A stretch of 64,000 nucleotides of DNA, taken from positions 58,258,753 through 58,322,752 of the forward strand of contig CM043959.1 of assembly GCA_014529385.2 (NCBI GenBank), in the 5' to 3' direction. Every line of letters starts with the position of its first letter. Position 1 is the first letter of the stretch. The stretch is from Adiantum capillus-veneris (lineage: Eukaryota > Streptophyta > Polypodiopsida > Polypodiales > Pteridaceae). Position numbers and translations under genes: made by a program. The notes under the pieces are model-generated. The model was given only the letters and a program-made list of their open reading frames with translations, was not told the DNA's origin and did no database searches. Of the stretch, positions 45,100 to 56,938 are shown piece after piece.

Positions 45100-46870
45100 A
45101 AGTAGATCAGCACGATTTTATGTGGTGTGAACTTTGACAAGCTGAAGTTGCTTATCCTCGAGCATTTCCCTGATGAAATGATACTTCACATCCACATGCT
45201 TTGTCTTTGAGTGATAAACAGGATTTGCGAGCCAATTGTATAGCACTTTGACTATCACAATATAACACATGCATCTCTTCTTTGATTCCCAAGTCTGTTA
45301 CTAGTCGATTACGCCAAATTGATTCTTTGCATGCCTCTGATGCTGCAACATATTCAGTCTCTGTAGTAGACTGAGTAACACAATCTTGTAATCTAGAACG
45401 CCATGATACTGCTCCACCAGCCAATGTAAAGACATACCCTGACGTAGACCTTCGGTTGTCTAAGTCACCTGCATAATCTGAGTCTGTAAAACCCTTTACA
45501 CTTAGCTCCTGATTCCCATAGCATATACGCATACTCTTTGTAGATTTCAGGTATCTCAATATTCCTTTCACTGCCTCCCAATGTTTCTTGCCTGGGTTTG
45601 ACATGTATCGACTTACTACTCCCACTGCAAATGCAATGTCTGGGCGAGTAGCAATCATTGCATACATCAAACTACCCACTGCAGACGCATATGGAATCTT
45701 ATCCATTTTAGCCTGTTCTTCCTCAGACACAGGACAATCTTGTTTGCTAAGTTTCACATATGGTGGCAATGGAACACTCGATGCCTTTCCCTTCTCCATA
45801 TTGAAACGTTGCAAAACCTTGTCAATATACTCTGTTTGAGATAACCAAATCACCTTCTTTGATCTGTCTCTCTCAATGCGCATACCAAGTATATGACTTG
45901 CCTCACCCATGTCTTTCATGTCAAACGATTTTGCCATGTTTGACTTCAAAGCTGAAATTTCTTCCAAGTGCTTGCCAGCAATCAACATGTCATCCACATA
46001 CAAAATAAGGATCAGCCAACTGCCATCCTTAGCCTTCTTTGTATATAGACAGTGATCGAACTCACTACGTTTGTAGCCTTGAGAAAGCATAAACTTGTGG
46101 AATTTATGGTACCATGCTCTCGGTGATTGTTTTAAGCCATAAAGACTCATCAACAACTGGCATACCAAATCTTCCTTGCCTTTCTCAACAAACCCTTCTC
46201 GCTGCTGCATGTAAATTTCCACATCTAAATCACCATGCAAGAACGCTGTCTTAACATCCATTTGGTGTAACACCAAATCTAATATGGCAACCAATGCAAG
46301 AAAGCATCTCAATGTAGTCATCTTGACCACCGGAGAGAAGACTTCATCAAATTCAATGCCTTGTTCTTGCTTAAAGCCCTTGGCAACAAGCCTTGCTTTG
46401 TACTTTGGCTGACTATCATGAGCGGTGATCTTATACCTGTAAACCCATTTACAAGGTAGAGCCTTTTTGCCCTGTGGTAATTTAACTAGCTTCCATGTCT
46501 GGTTTTTATGCAGAGCTGTCATCTCTGACTGCATGGCCAATTGCCAATTCCCGGAGTCCTTCATTTGCACTGCTTCCTTGTAACATGAGGGCTCATTGCA
46601 ATCAGTCAACATGACATGGTTCATAGATGGAACAAACCGATCAAGAGGTCGCGTGATACGTCCAGATCTACACAAAATAGGTGGCTCAGGCTCAGCCACA
46701 ACCTGTGGTTCCAATCTATCATGTCCTTGCTCCTCTTGAGCCCTGACATTTTGTCTTGCACGTGCAGGTCCATCTTCTTGGAAGACAACTCTTCTAATCT
46801 CCTCAACCCTCTCTGGTTTAGAATGATATTTGGCTTCATTAAAGTGAACATCATTGCTGCGGATAACCTT
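45100..46870 (-). pseudogene. Inner copia RT and RNase H
   Basis: A 520-codon open frame (46714-45152) covers RT and RNase H: WQLAMQSEMTALHKNQTWKL, CKWVYRYKI, ARLVAKGFKQEQGIEFDEVF, LHQMDVKTAFLHGDLDVEIY, the catalytic LILYVDDMLIAGKHLEEISA, and RNase H GFTDSDYAGDLDNRRSTSGY and YCDSQSAIQLA. Near 45228 a frameshift moves the end of RNase H to another frame, where a TAA also interrupts the last 30 residues. Upstream it overlaps the integrase frame out of register, so a small deletion near 46870 breaks the polyprotein. Except for these faults the core RT motifs look intact. Confidence 0.93.
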
Positions 46871-47535
46871 TCTGGATTCGGGATCTCACCAGAATTACCA
46901 TAGCCTAGAAAGATGCCCTTTCTACTCTTTGGCTCAAGTTTGTTCCTAAATTCCTTTGGAACGTGAGTATATGCCTCACAGCCAAAGACTCTGAGATGCT
47001 TGTATGAGGGAATTTTGCCTGACCATACCATCTCTGGCACTGAATCCTTCTGCAAAACCTTGCTAGGAGATCTATTTATAAGATGAACAGCTGTTGATAC
47101 AGCTTCAGTCCAAAACCCATTTGGCAGCTGTGCATTAGACAACATACTTCTGACCTTCTCTTGTATGGTCCTATTCATCCTCTCAGCAACACCATTTTGA
47201 GGAGGATTGTAAGGAGCAGTAAGTTCACGTTTTATACCTTTTGACTCACAAAAGTCCTGAAAGGCCTTTGAAACATACTCTCCACCATTGTCAGTGCGTA
47301 AGCATTTAAGCTTCTTGCCACTCTGATTCTCCACAAGTGTCACAAACGTTTTGAAAACACTAAACGCTTCATCCTTGTGCTTGAGAAAGTAAACCCATAC
47401 TTTCCTCGAGTAATCATCTATAAATTTCATAAAGTAAGAAGCTCCCCCTAGAGATAGGTTAGGCATAGGTCCACACAAATCACTATAAACAAGTGCCAAC
47501 TGTGTATCTCTTCTACTGCTTCTATGCTTATGTGG
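46621..47535 (-). pseudogene. Inner copia integrase
   Basis: In the same frame as gag-protease, after the TAG at 47536-47538. Contains YSDLCGPMPNLSLGGASYFM (first Asp), the second Asp in LRTDNGGEYVSKAF, and YNPPQNGVAERMNRTIQEKV (Glu), so the D,D-E triad is complete. It ends with HVPKEFRNKLEPKSRKGIFL and GYGNSGE, where a small deletion shifts frame into the RT ORF. It catalyses insertion of the element cDNA. Confidence 0.92.
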
Positions 47536-49002
47536 CTACTGTGTTTGCTTACCATACAGACAATGTTCACAGAATTCAAAATCATTAAATGAAAAGCCAG
47601 GCAAATAACCAGAACAAGACAAGATTTCCATTCCTTTCTTGGACATATGTCCCAACCGGCTATGCCACAAAGAAACATTCGGCTGCTCGATTACATTGAT
47701 TACAATTTTAGAGACATTTGATACATAAATCATGTAAAGTCCTCCAGACTTTACTCCATGTGCTACTGTCATCGAACCCTTGGATATCTTCCACATGTTT
47801 TGTCCAAAAGTGGTGACGTAGCCAGCATCATCAAGTAAACCTGTGCTGATCAAGCTCTTTGTAATTGCGGGAACATGTCTCACATTCCTCAATGTGAAAG
47901 AAGAGCCATTCTGAAACTTCAATTGAACATCTCCAACACCTAAGATCTCACATGTCTTCCCATTGCCTAGACGAACATGATCTTTAGTGGTCACATAAGA
48001 GGTAAACCACTCCTTGTTTGGAGACACATGAAGTGATGCCCCTGAGTCTATAATCCAGTCACTCAGTGCATTTCCATCAGATGCTGTAAGAAGAGCTGAG
48101 TCCATTGTATTCTTCAAGAAGTAGATGTCTCCTGACACTAGACTGTCATCTTTTGCAACAGTGTTTGTCACATTTATTTCTTGAATCTTCACTGAGGACT
48201 TGTTCTTCTCACCATGGTCTTTAGCTTTCTCTTTGCCTTTTTCTGCTTTCCATTCTCTGCAGTCTCTTTTCATGTGACCCTTCTTGCCACAATGGTAGCA
48301 TTCTATGTCACTCTTGCCTTTAGCACTGCGGGACTTGCTACGAGACTGATTCCTCCTTCCACCTTTGTACTTTTCTTTGGTCCTTCCCCTGACAACTAAG
48401 GCTGTTCCTTTGCCTTTGTCCATTGTCTTTCTATTGGTTTCTTCAGTAAGCAGACTTCCTTCTACACCTGCTATGTTCAAACCATCTGGAGGTGCATAAT
48501 TACTCAAAGCTGTGCGAAAAGTGTCCCAACCTTCCGGCAATGTGATCAACAGGAACATAGCTCGAACAGGTTCATCAAAATTGACACCTTGAGCTGACAA
48601 CTGACTGTAGATGGTGTTAAATTCATTCAGATGATTGGACATAGGTGTCCCTTCTTTCATCTTCAAGTAAACAAGCTTCTTAAGCCACTATACCTGTGAA
48701 GATGCACTCTGCTTCTCATAAAGATCACTCAGCTTTGTCCATGCTTCATAAGCCGACATCTCGTCTGCTACATTGAAGTAAACGCTTTCTGCCAAAGTCA
48801 GCATAATGGTAGAAAGTGCCAATTCATCCATTTCGCTCCATTCATCTTCGTCCATATCTTGTGGTTTTATCCCCTTGAGCTTTATAGGTTTTATCTGCTT
48901 CTTTTGTACCAATACATGCCAAATCTGCTTCTTCCACAATGGGAAATTGGTTCCATCCAGCTTCTTGATATTGTAAAGAGCAGTGTCATGTGATCCAGCC
49001 AT
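47536..49002 (-). pseudogene. Inner copia gag and protease
   Basis: ATG 49002 (MAGSHDTALYNIKKLDGTNF). The frame is interrupted once by TAG at 48688-48690 and continues in the same frame. It includes the gag core, a CCHC knuckle (CYHCGKKGHMKRDC, about 48300-48260), the protease box (WIIDSGASLHVSPNKEWFTS, about 48062) with the catalytic Asp, and GAG-pre-integrase (VSLWHSRLGHMSKKGMEILS). It stops at TAG 47536-47538, after which the integrase continues in frame. The two stops are single point faults in otherwise well-kept text. Confidence 0.92.
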
Positions 49003-49835
49003 AGCTACGCTTCACATTAGTTTACTTTCCTAGGAAAAATTCGGCAGAGTTTCCCCTGTAAACTGACCTCTGAACCAATATCAACGTGTCAAATGAACCA
49101 AGAAAGCTTCAGATTCTGCAGAAATTTCGGCAGAGTCTCCTTTGTAAAATGGCTCTGGTGTACACAAAAACATACCAAAAAATAGCTCAAAAAACACTGT
49201 CTCTCTAACACTGTAAGCTGCGGGTAAACCTGTCCTACACCTGTACTGTCTCTCACTGTCCTGTAAGCATAGACTGCGACAATGCCTCAACGGCAGTAAA
49301 GCAAAGATGCAATTCCAACTGTCTAACTCACAGTCAATACATCCTAACTGCCTATCTAAGGGTGCTCGAGGGATCGCTCCAAGACCTGTATCACCGAAAG
49401 GATCTCAACATTCGAGAATCCCCCAGCTCAATAAAACCTCACTCGACCCTCAACAAAGGATGCAGTAAATCTGACAATACATAGACTTCCCACAAAATCA
49501 TACATCCACAAATTTCCCACTATATGCTGTAACCGCTGCGGCGGTTGTTTGCTGCGTGACTCACAGCCAGCAAACCCTCAACAAACATACATCATCTCTG
49601 ACAATACATCCCATGTGGAAGTACCTGCAATGTCAGGATGAAATCTGGAATATGAAGTGGCAAACACAAGCTACCTAATGAACTAGTGGATGTCGCCTAC
49701 AGTCTATGTAGATGCGCCCGTATCTTCGGGCTTTCTCACAAGGTTTGGGGCCGTGTCTTCGCTTGTCGAATCTCACTCCAATCTAAGCAGGTGACTCTCG
49801 CTACCTGCAAAATGCTGCCCCGAGCCTCGATCTGA
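49003..49835 (-). other. 5' leader of the inner copia element
   Basis: About 830 bp between PBS and gag without a plausible ORF. The length is large for a copia leader. Confidence 0.6.
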
Positions 49836-50041
49836 GCTCTGATACCAGTTGAAGGAGTCCGAGCGGAAGTGTGACACGAGAGAGAGTGCGAGAAGAAGAG
49901 CACGACGATATGGTGAACTCGCTCTACTGTAATGTGTAGAGCATAGTGAGTTCTTATTAGGTTTTTACAAAAGAATATGTGTACATACCTGGCGGCCCGC
50001 CCACTTACCTGGGCGACCACATTGGGCTTTATACCCCAACA
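49836..50041 (-). repeat. PBS and 5' LTR of the inner copia element
   Basis: PBS 49836-49847, two bases inside the LTR 49850-50041. Confidence 0.95.
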
Positions 50042-50046
50042 TTACC

Positions 50047-51930
50047 GATTGATCAAGTATAGAGACGTACTTATCACTTCGGCCCAAAGATCAAGTGGTA
50101 GGCATGCATGTAGTTGCATGCTTTGTGCTCGCTCCATGATTGTCGTGTTCATCCTTTTCAAAAATCCGTTTTGTTGAGGTATCCTTGGGGTTGTCCTTTG
50201 CCTTCAAATACCATTGCTCGTGCAGAAGCTTTCAAAAGCTTGGTACCTGATTTGTTTTCCACAAAGACTTTCCACCTTTAAAATATGGAAAATACATTGA
50301 TTTATTCTTCATTGCATAAACCCATGGTTTCCTTGTTGCATCCCTTATGAAAGGTACATAGTACAATGAACCACCAAGGGATGGTGTACTCATAGGACCC
50401 CGTACATCAAAACGAACCAATTCAAGTTTTTGCTTTTTTCTTTCATTTCCTACTTTTATGAAATTTACCCTCTTTTGTTTACCGTAAACAAAATCCTCGC
50501 ATAACTCTAAGTCCACTCCTTTCAAACCTGGTAGAAGCTTCTTCGGTTGAAGGATTTGCGTTCCTTTGGCACTCATATGCCCAAGCCGATAATGCTACAC
50601 TACACCATCGACTTCTGCAGCTATTGCACAAGTTGAAGATTGCATGCTCACCATACATAAGTATAGTATACAAACCTTTTCTCCTTTTGCAACCACCAAA
50701 GATTCTTTCAAAATCTTCCAACGTTTGTTTCTGAATGCATTTCATGGTTTAGCTGACTTATAGAGATCAAGTTTTTGTGAAGAGAGAGAATATGCCTAAC
50801 ATCTTCAAGCTTTCATTCATTTTTCCATTTGCAATTTTAACACAAACTGTACCTTTTTTGATAATTTTACAAGCTTCATCATCTCCTAAGTATACATACC
50901 CAAAATTAACTTTGGTGTAATCCTAGAAATATTGCCTATGTGGTGTCACATAGAATGAAGCTTTGAAGTCGACTACCCAAGAATTGGACACATTGTCTAG
51001 TGAAATAATTACACCACCTTGCTCTGCTTTACTTGCCACATTGGCTTTAGATGTTGGCTTGTTATCTTGAGACTCCGACTCTTTCTTCTTCTTGGACCAA
51101 CCATCCTTCTTGATGTGGCCCTTCTTGTCGTAGTTCCAACACTCCGGATCTGACTCCGACTCCGACTTTGACTTTTTCTTCTTCTTGGACCAGCAATCCT
51201 TCTTGATGTGGCCCTTCTTGCCGTACTTCCAGCACTCTAGAACTGACTTTGTGCATACTTACTTCGCCTTGAGCAATCACGGCTCTTTTGATTTTTGAAC
51301 CTTTCCTTCGGCCTTCCTCTTGTTTCCAATGATAGTGCAGCAGTTGGCAAAGCACCTTTGCTTCTCTTTTGTATTTACTCACTTAGGAGAACACTCACAA
51401 CATAATCAAACTTAAGAGTATTTGTGCCAAAGATAGAGTTACTTACAACCATCACAAGACTGTCCTAACTATCTGGCAAAGATGATAGTATAAGGAGAGC
51501 TCGCACTTTGTTGTCAAAGTTGATTTTCAACGAACAAAGTTGACTTATGTTAGTGTTGAAGTTGTTTAGGTGTTCTTCAACCGAACCACTCTTTGCCATT
51601 TTTAGATTGAACTACAGCTTCATGAGAAATAGCTTATTGGATGCCAATGGTTTCTCGTAGAGGCCATCAAGAGACTTCATAAAGTCCTCCGTGGTCTTCA
51701 TCTTCATAATGTTGAAGGCCACTGTTGACGCCAAGCATAAAGATTGTTCCTAGTGCCTTTCCAGCAAGGACGATTCAAGCTTCATCTACCATTGTTGATG
51801 GCTTCTTTGCAAGATCTCTTAGTGGCAAATAAAGATCTTTTTGTTAAAGGTAGTCTTCAATATGCATCTTCTAGTGTTGGTAGTTTTTGCCATTGAACTT
51901 CTTGATCATGAGCTTACCTTCCTCTGTCAT
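50047..51930 (-). pseudogene. Outer copia element: integrase, GAG-pre-integrase, knuckles and gag
   Basis: Continuation of 42885-44753 after the inner element. 50576-50232 holds the pre-integrase and integrase start (GVDLELCEDFVYGKQKRVNF, ELVRFDVRGPM). 51250-51085 holds a CCHC-type knuckle block duplicated in tandem with a 93-bp offset (CWKYGKKGHIKKDC and CWNYDKKGHIKKDG; in both the second Cys reads Tyr, and in one the last Cys reads Gly). Gag starts at ATG 51930 (MTEEGKLMIKKFNGKNYQ), with a stop soon after. Many frameshifts. Confidence 0.8.
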
Positions 51931-51999
51931 TACTCTCACTCAATTTAAATCTTTTACTTAAGATATTTTAGCCACGAGAAAATCTTTCTTTGATACAAT

Positions 52000-52086
52000 T
52001 GTTAGGAATAAATGCGTAGCTAAGTAGAGACTGGAGTGATTTACTCAATAGAGACATATAATTTTCACACACAAGAGAGATAATGG

Positions 52087-52132
<46 letters not shown>

Positions 52133-52700
52133 ACGAGATATACATGGTTCACCCAATGTGGGCTACACCCACAGGAAGGCAACCACTCAATCGCTTTGCA
52201 CTTCAAACTAGAAGTAGGTTACAAAGGAATTATACCCTTAATGAAACTCCTACCTTGCTTCACTCTCACCACCTCACACACCTTGCTTCATCAAGTCCAC
52301 AATCCGTTTTGTGTGTAGAAGAGGCCTCCTTTTATAGGCCAAAAAAACCTGCCCTCTCTCATGAGAGACAATCGTGTGGAGCCACCCTTATGAAGGAAAA
52401 TCCAAGTAGAACTCCTCCATACGCCCATGTGTAGCCGACTTGGAGTAGACAAGTTCACCTACAAATTGGCCATTCGACCATGTGTACTCGTAGAGAAGTC
52501 GCGTAAAGAAGTCTGTTTGAAACTTGTCCACCGGCCATTGACTTCGGCACCAGCGAAAGACTTTTGACCACTTGACTATCGACCAATCGACCGGCCATTT
52601 TTCGATCACTTTTCGATTGTTGTACGACCACAATATTCTAAAGAAAGGGAATATATTGGCAAGCTTTTGATCGGCCATGAATTTTTAGTTTCCCAGCAAG
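52000..52700 (-). repeat. 5' LTR of the outer copia element (right end uncertain)
   Basis: TGTTAGGAATAAATGCG starts at 52000, next to a decayed PBS (minus TTGTATCAAAG). It contains a (GA)n tract at 52091-52130 and, on the minus strand, a TATA-like GGCCTATAAAAGG near 52333-52345. The outer end could not be fixed because the matching 3' LTR is missing; 52700 is an estimate. Confidence 0.55.
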
Positions 52701-53162
52701 TGATTTTTCTCACGTACGAAGGCTTCTCCTCATAACGAGGGCCTTACAAATGTGCGTTTTTTAGAATAAAAATTACAAGGGATGAATCAAGCTCCATACT
52801 TAACATGTGAGTGGGTAGTCAAAGTGACATGCTCCCAACGACTCATGAGAGAAAGGTAGAGAGAGTATGTGTGTGCTTTTGGGTCCGCAAGCGAGCACAT
52901 GGGTAAGTTCTACGTCGTAAGTCTAAGAGAAGTAATCAATAATCACTTCAGAAAAACCAATGAAAGAAATACAATGATGTAGGTATATGCAATTGGAGGA
53001 AGGGTAGGTAAGAAATGTTGCAAGCTTCAAGGATGTTACATGCAACCATCATGTAAGAAGAATATTATTGGTTTCATTATTAAAACATGGAATGTAGGTG
53101 TCATGTCCATGAAGCACTTGTCATCGATGTCCACAACATAAATCACTTGATGCAATTGCATA
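52701..53162. other. No gene recognised
   Basis: AT-rich spacer between the outer copia LTR and chromovirus 2. It ends with the target site TACAG at 53163-53167. Confidence 0.4.
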
Positions 53163-53167
53163 TACAG

Positions 53168-53292
53168 TAAAAGGGCGAGAGTACTACCGTGTGCTAGTAT
53201 CCACCCAACCATGCTATCTTATAACCTCTCCCCAGCATACACACTATTCGGCCTTTGCTGGTGGCCTTGCCCGTAGGACCCGTGTCCTCACA
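53168..53292 (-). repeat. 3' LTR of chromovirus 2
   Basis: 125 bp, TAAAAGGGCGAG to GTGTCCTCACA. The outer end reads TA rather than TG in both LTRs. Confidence 0.8.
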
Positions 53293-55290
53293 TTTACCCC
53301 CTTGGAGAATCGTTTTTGTCCTCAAAAACGAATGTAGAAAAACGTTTCTTAAGTGCAGAGACATTCTCCCATGTAGAACCTTCTTCACGTCTATCTATGC
53401 AATTTACCAACACCTGTCTTCTGACATGATGTTTGGTGCGAAGCTCATGAGAACCCAAAATCTTTTCGGGTTAATGAGGGATGCTTGGCGGTTTGATAAG
53501 GTCAACTAACACACCCGTATCAATGACATTATCATTCTGTCCTAGTTGTTTTTGTAAACGACTAACATAAAAAACAAGATGAAATTATGAGTGCTCGGGA
53601 AGAGCTAACTTATAGGCCACTCAACCTATACATTTAAGAATGGTAAACGGTCCACAATATTGTGATAAAATTTTAGCAACTTTTTCCATCTTCAGACTTT
53701 CTGAATGCTTCAGAACCTTGACGAAAACCTTGTCTCCTTCTTCGAAAGAAGTAAGACAAGGATGCTCATCTGCGTACTTCTTATATTGATCTTGAGTTTG
53801 CTTAACATTCTGTCAAGCAACTTGAAGCATATCAAAATGGTCTTGGAGAAAATCATTCGCTTGTTGTATCTTCTCCGTAGCCAACCCCACCATAGCGGGT
53901 GATCTAGGTTGAAAACCGTATAAAAGTATAAATGGACTAAACCCTGTAGTCACATGCTTTTAACTATGATAAGCAAATTCTAATATAGGCAAGTAGTCTT
54001 CCCAATTGGTTTGCTTCTTGCTAACGTACGCTCGTAACATATCCTCTAGCACTTGATTAACTCTTTCGGTCTATTTTTGGATGATCAATGGTACTAAGAT
54101 TAAGCGTAATTTCCAACTTTTGGAACACAACTCTCTAGAAGTGATTATCAAACTTTCGATCTGTGTCACTAATGATACTAGCTAGAAGACCGCAGGGTCT
54201 ATATATATTCTCTATAAATAGCCATGCTAATTTTGGTGTCTTGACCGGAATCTTAGTGAGAATGAATCAACCCATCTTTGTTAGACAGTCTACAATTACC
54301 CATATGGCATCATGGCCACGATTTGTAGTAGGTAGTCCTACTACAAAATCCATAGAGATACTCTCTCAGTTACCTTGTGGAATCTCTAAAGGATGTAAAA
54401 GGCCACCTACTGTGAGGCGCTTTGCCTTATTAACTTGGCACTGTTGGCAGTTTAGTATGTACTCTTCAACAACATGATGTAAGCCTGGCTAATAAAATTG
54501 ACGTCGAACTAAGGCATACGTCTTACGAATACCTGTATGGCCAGCACTTGGACTATCGTGACACTCAAACAATATTTTGGTGCCTAGTGTGTGAGTCCTT
54601 TGGCACACATACTCTACCCTTGTGGAGTAAGTAGACATCGTCAATGGAAAAATTCTTCCATTGCTTAAGCTCTTCCTGAGTAGGGGTGGAGCTCTCTGTG
54701 TTGGAGTTTTTATCTACACGTGCAGAAACATGTTGATTTGGCTGTGCAAAGACATATGAGTGTGAGGGATCCCTTCTTAAAACTACACTTTACACTTTAG
54801 CATATAATTGATTGTGTGCACACTTGCTGCGTAATGACTCCAAAAATTCACTTTGTATTTCCATGAAAGCAAGTGAATTAATCTGAGACATCCGGCTTAG
54901 TGCATCCGCTACTACATTATATTGCCCCTTGCGATATCGTAGCTTACGATCATAATCTTGAAGGATCTCTGCCCATCTAGCTTTACGACCCTTCAAGTCC
55001 GTTTGAGTAGTAAACCATTTTATACTCTCATGGTCAAAAACTAGTTCAAACTCAGCACCATATAAATAGTGTCGCCACTTTCCTAAAGCATGAACTATGG
55101 CATAGAGCTTCCTCTCATAGACATAATAATTCTTTTGAAGCTCTATCCAACTTTCTACTTTCAAAGGCTATAGGTCTTCCCTCATGGAGAAGTACCGCAC
55201 CAATTGCTTTATCACTAGCATCAGTCTCTACCACAAACGGCTTAAGTGGGTCAACAATTGCTAGGATCGGAGCAGTGGCTACAACTATCT
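53293..55290 (-). pseudogene. Chromovirus 2 RNase H, integrase and chromodomain
   Basis: RNase H: 55164-54790 ([58 protein letters not shown]). Integrase zinc-binding, core and C-terminal text runs in broken frames from 54720 to 53600, matching chromovirus 1 segment by segment (for example the LQDHFDML-like stretch near 53830 and the WVIVDCLTK-like stretch near 54290). A chromodomain end lies at 53500-53300, finishing close to the 3' LTR (STFVFEDKND-like). Several stops and frameshifts. Confidence 0.8.
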
Positions 55291-56218
55291 AGACCTGTTC
55301 AAAACTGCGTTGTTGGGCTTCTTTCCAAGAAAAGGTCTTACCTTTTGCTTTAAGTTGATCCGTCATAGGAACAACGATTTTGGCATAATCACGGATATAT
55401 TGTTGATAAAATCCAACCATGCCTAAGAAGATTTGAAGCTCCTCAACAGTGATGGGATGTGGCCATCGAAGAATGGTAGCGACCTTGTCAGTGTCCATCC
55501 AATTTTCCATCTTGATGCCACAATAAGAGATCACATGACCGAGGTAATGTATCTCTGTTTTAAAGAAATCGCACTTGCTTGGCTTAGCATACAAGGCGTG
55601 AGTTTGTAGTTGTTCAAACACTAATCGTAAGTGTTCTATGTGTTCATTTTCAATCTTACTGTAAAAGAGAATGTCATCAGGGAAAACCACGGCAAATTTT
55701 CCAAGATAGGGATGGAAGACACTATCCATGAGTGTCATAAATGTAGCTGGAGCATTGGCTAAACCAAAAGGCATAACGAAAAATTCAAAATGTCCAAACC
55801 GTGTTCTAAAGGCAGTTTTAGAGATATTTTTCAAAAGGATACGCACCTGGTGGTAACTTAAATGAAGATCTATATTTGTATAGTATCTTGCCCCATGGAA
55901 TTGATCAAACAACTCATCCACTCGAGGCTGAGGATACTTGCTCTTGATGGTTATGGCGTTTAATCCACGATAATCTACGCATGTGCGCATAGTACCATCT
56001 TTCTGTTTTACCAATAGAATTGGCGATGCCCAAGGAGAAGTGCTAGGTCTAATGAAACCACGGGCGAGGTAGTCAATCAACTGACTCTCAACCTCCTTGG
56101 CCTCACTAGCACTCATACGATTAGGTGGTTTACTCACCGGTTTAGTGCCCGACAAGACATCTATGCTATGCTGCACATCATGTATAGGGGGTAAACTCGG
56201 CAGTAAATCACTTGACAA
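55289..56218 (-). pseudogene. Chromovirus 2 reverse transcriptase
   Basis: 309 open codons with full RT motifs: [80 protein letters not shown] and the catalytic FPDDILFYSKIENEHIEHLR (both Asp present). [12 protein letters not shown] and the connection domain IFLGMVGFYQQYIRDYAKIV follow. This is the best-preserved part of the element and, unlike chromovirus 1, keeps both catalytic Asp residues. Confidence 0.93.
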
Positions 56219-56494
56219 TACATCACTATACTCCGTGAGCGTGCAAAAAAAGAAAGTAAACTAGAGTTATGTTGTGATGGAGAATCTTGTAATTCCTTTG
56301 ATGTTTGTTTTACAAAAGTTGCACATTGCGCAATAGAATTATAATTGAGAGCACTTTGCTCTTTAGAATATTAGCACTTTGCTTTTCATTAAAATTCATT
56401 TCTCTTTGCATACCATAACTAGAATCCACAGCACTTTGCTCTTGAGAATTCACAAGACTTAGAGACAAGCAGTAACACAAAAATACTTCATCTA

Positions 56495-56938
56495 TTAAAT
56501 TTGCTTTCTGTAAAAAATAGGAAGCTGGACTGTACATATAAGAGGTGCAAATGGTATATTTTTATCACCAAGCAAAAACACATGTTTACCATTGGCCATA
56601 AAGAATAAGGAGTTGTGTTTATAACTAGTGTGCAATGTGTTTCCTAAACCATGCAACCACTCCCGTCCTAAAACTACATCAGCACGGACCATGTTCATAA
56701 TTTGAAATTCAAGGGTCATCGTATGAGCTTGAACAATAAGCTCAACCCCTTGAACTACCATGTCCCATACTTGTTTATCATTTTCAGACATCTGTTCTAC
56801 CACATACTTGTGGGAGCAGGGAGTCTGTGTAAGCTTCAATTTCTTGACTAGCTTATAGTTCAAGAAGTTATGAGTTGCACCATCATTTGCTAAAATACAA
56901 ACACGTTGTTTGTTAATAGTGCCATGCATGCGAATCAA
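56495..56938 (-). pseudogene. Chromovirus 2 aspartic protease
   Basis: 147-codon frame with ILANDGATHNFLNYKLVKKL and [14 protein letters not shown]. The motif where chromovirus 1 has VDDGATHNF reads ANDGATHNF, so the likely catalytic Asp is Asn (a G-to-A change). Between protease and RT (56494-56219) the frame is broken. Confidence 0.85.

Larger units (their letters stand above)
44754..50046 (-). mobile_element. Young full-length Ty1/copia element, TSD TTACC
   Basis: 44759-50041 (5,283 bp) with TTACC on both sides (44754-44758 and 50042-50046). LTRs of 192 bp each: 44759-44950 and 49850-50041, TGAAGGAGT..TACCCCAACA, differing at only two positions by eye. PBS 49836-49847 (minus TGGTATCAGAGC). 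PPT minus CTTTAAGTGGGAGG directly before TGTTGGGG. Gag, protease, integrase, RT and RNase H are all present in copia order. Despite the near-identical LTRs the coding part has in-frame stops and at least two frameshifts, so it may have moved using proteins from another copy. Confidence 0.95.

Noticed and set aside
44754-50046. Programmed stop read-through in the copia gag-pol
   Set aside because: Stops lie inside gag and just before integrase without a known recoding context, and frameshifts lie downstream. Ordinary mutation is simpler.
53168-53292. LTR start at 53190 (TGTGCTAG) with flank TACCG
   Set aside because: The homology between the two LTRs extends about 22 bases farther left, and the extended ends give an exact TACAG duplication on both sides.
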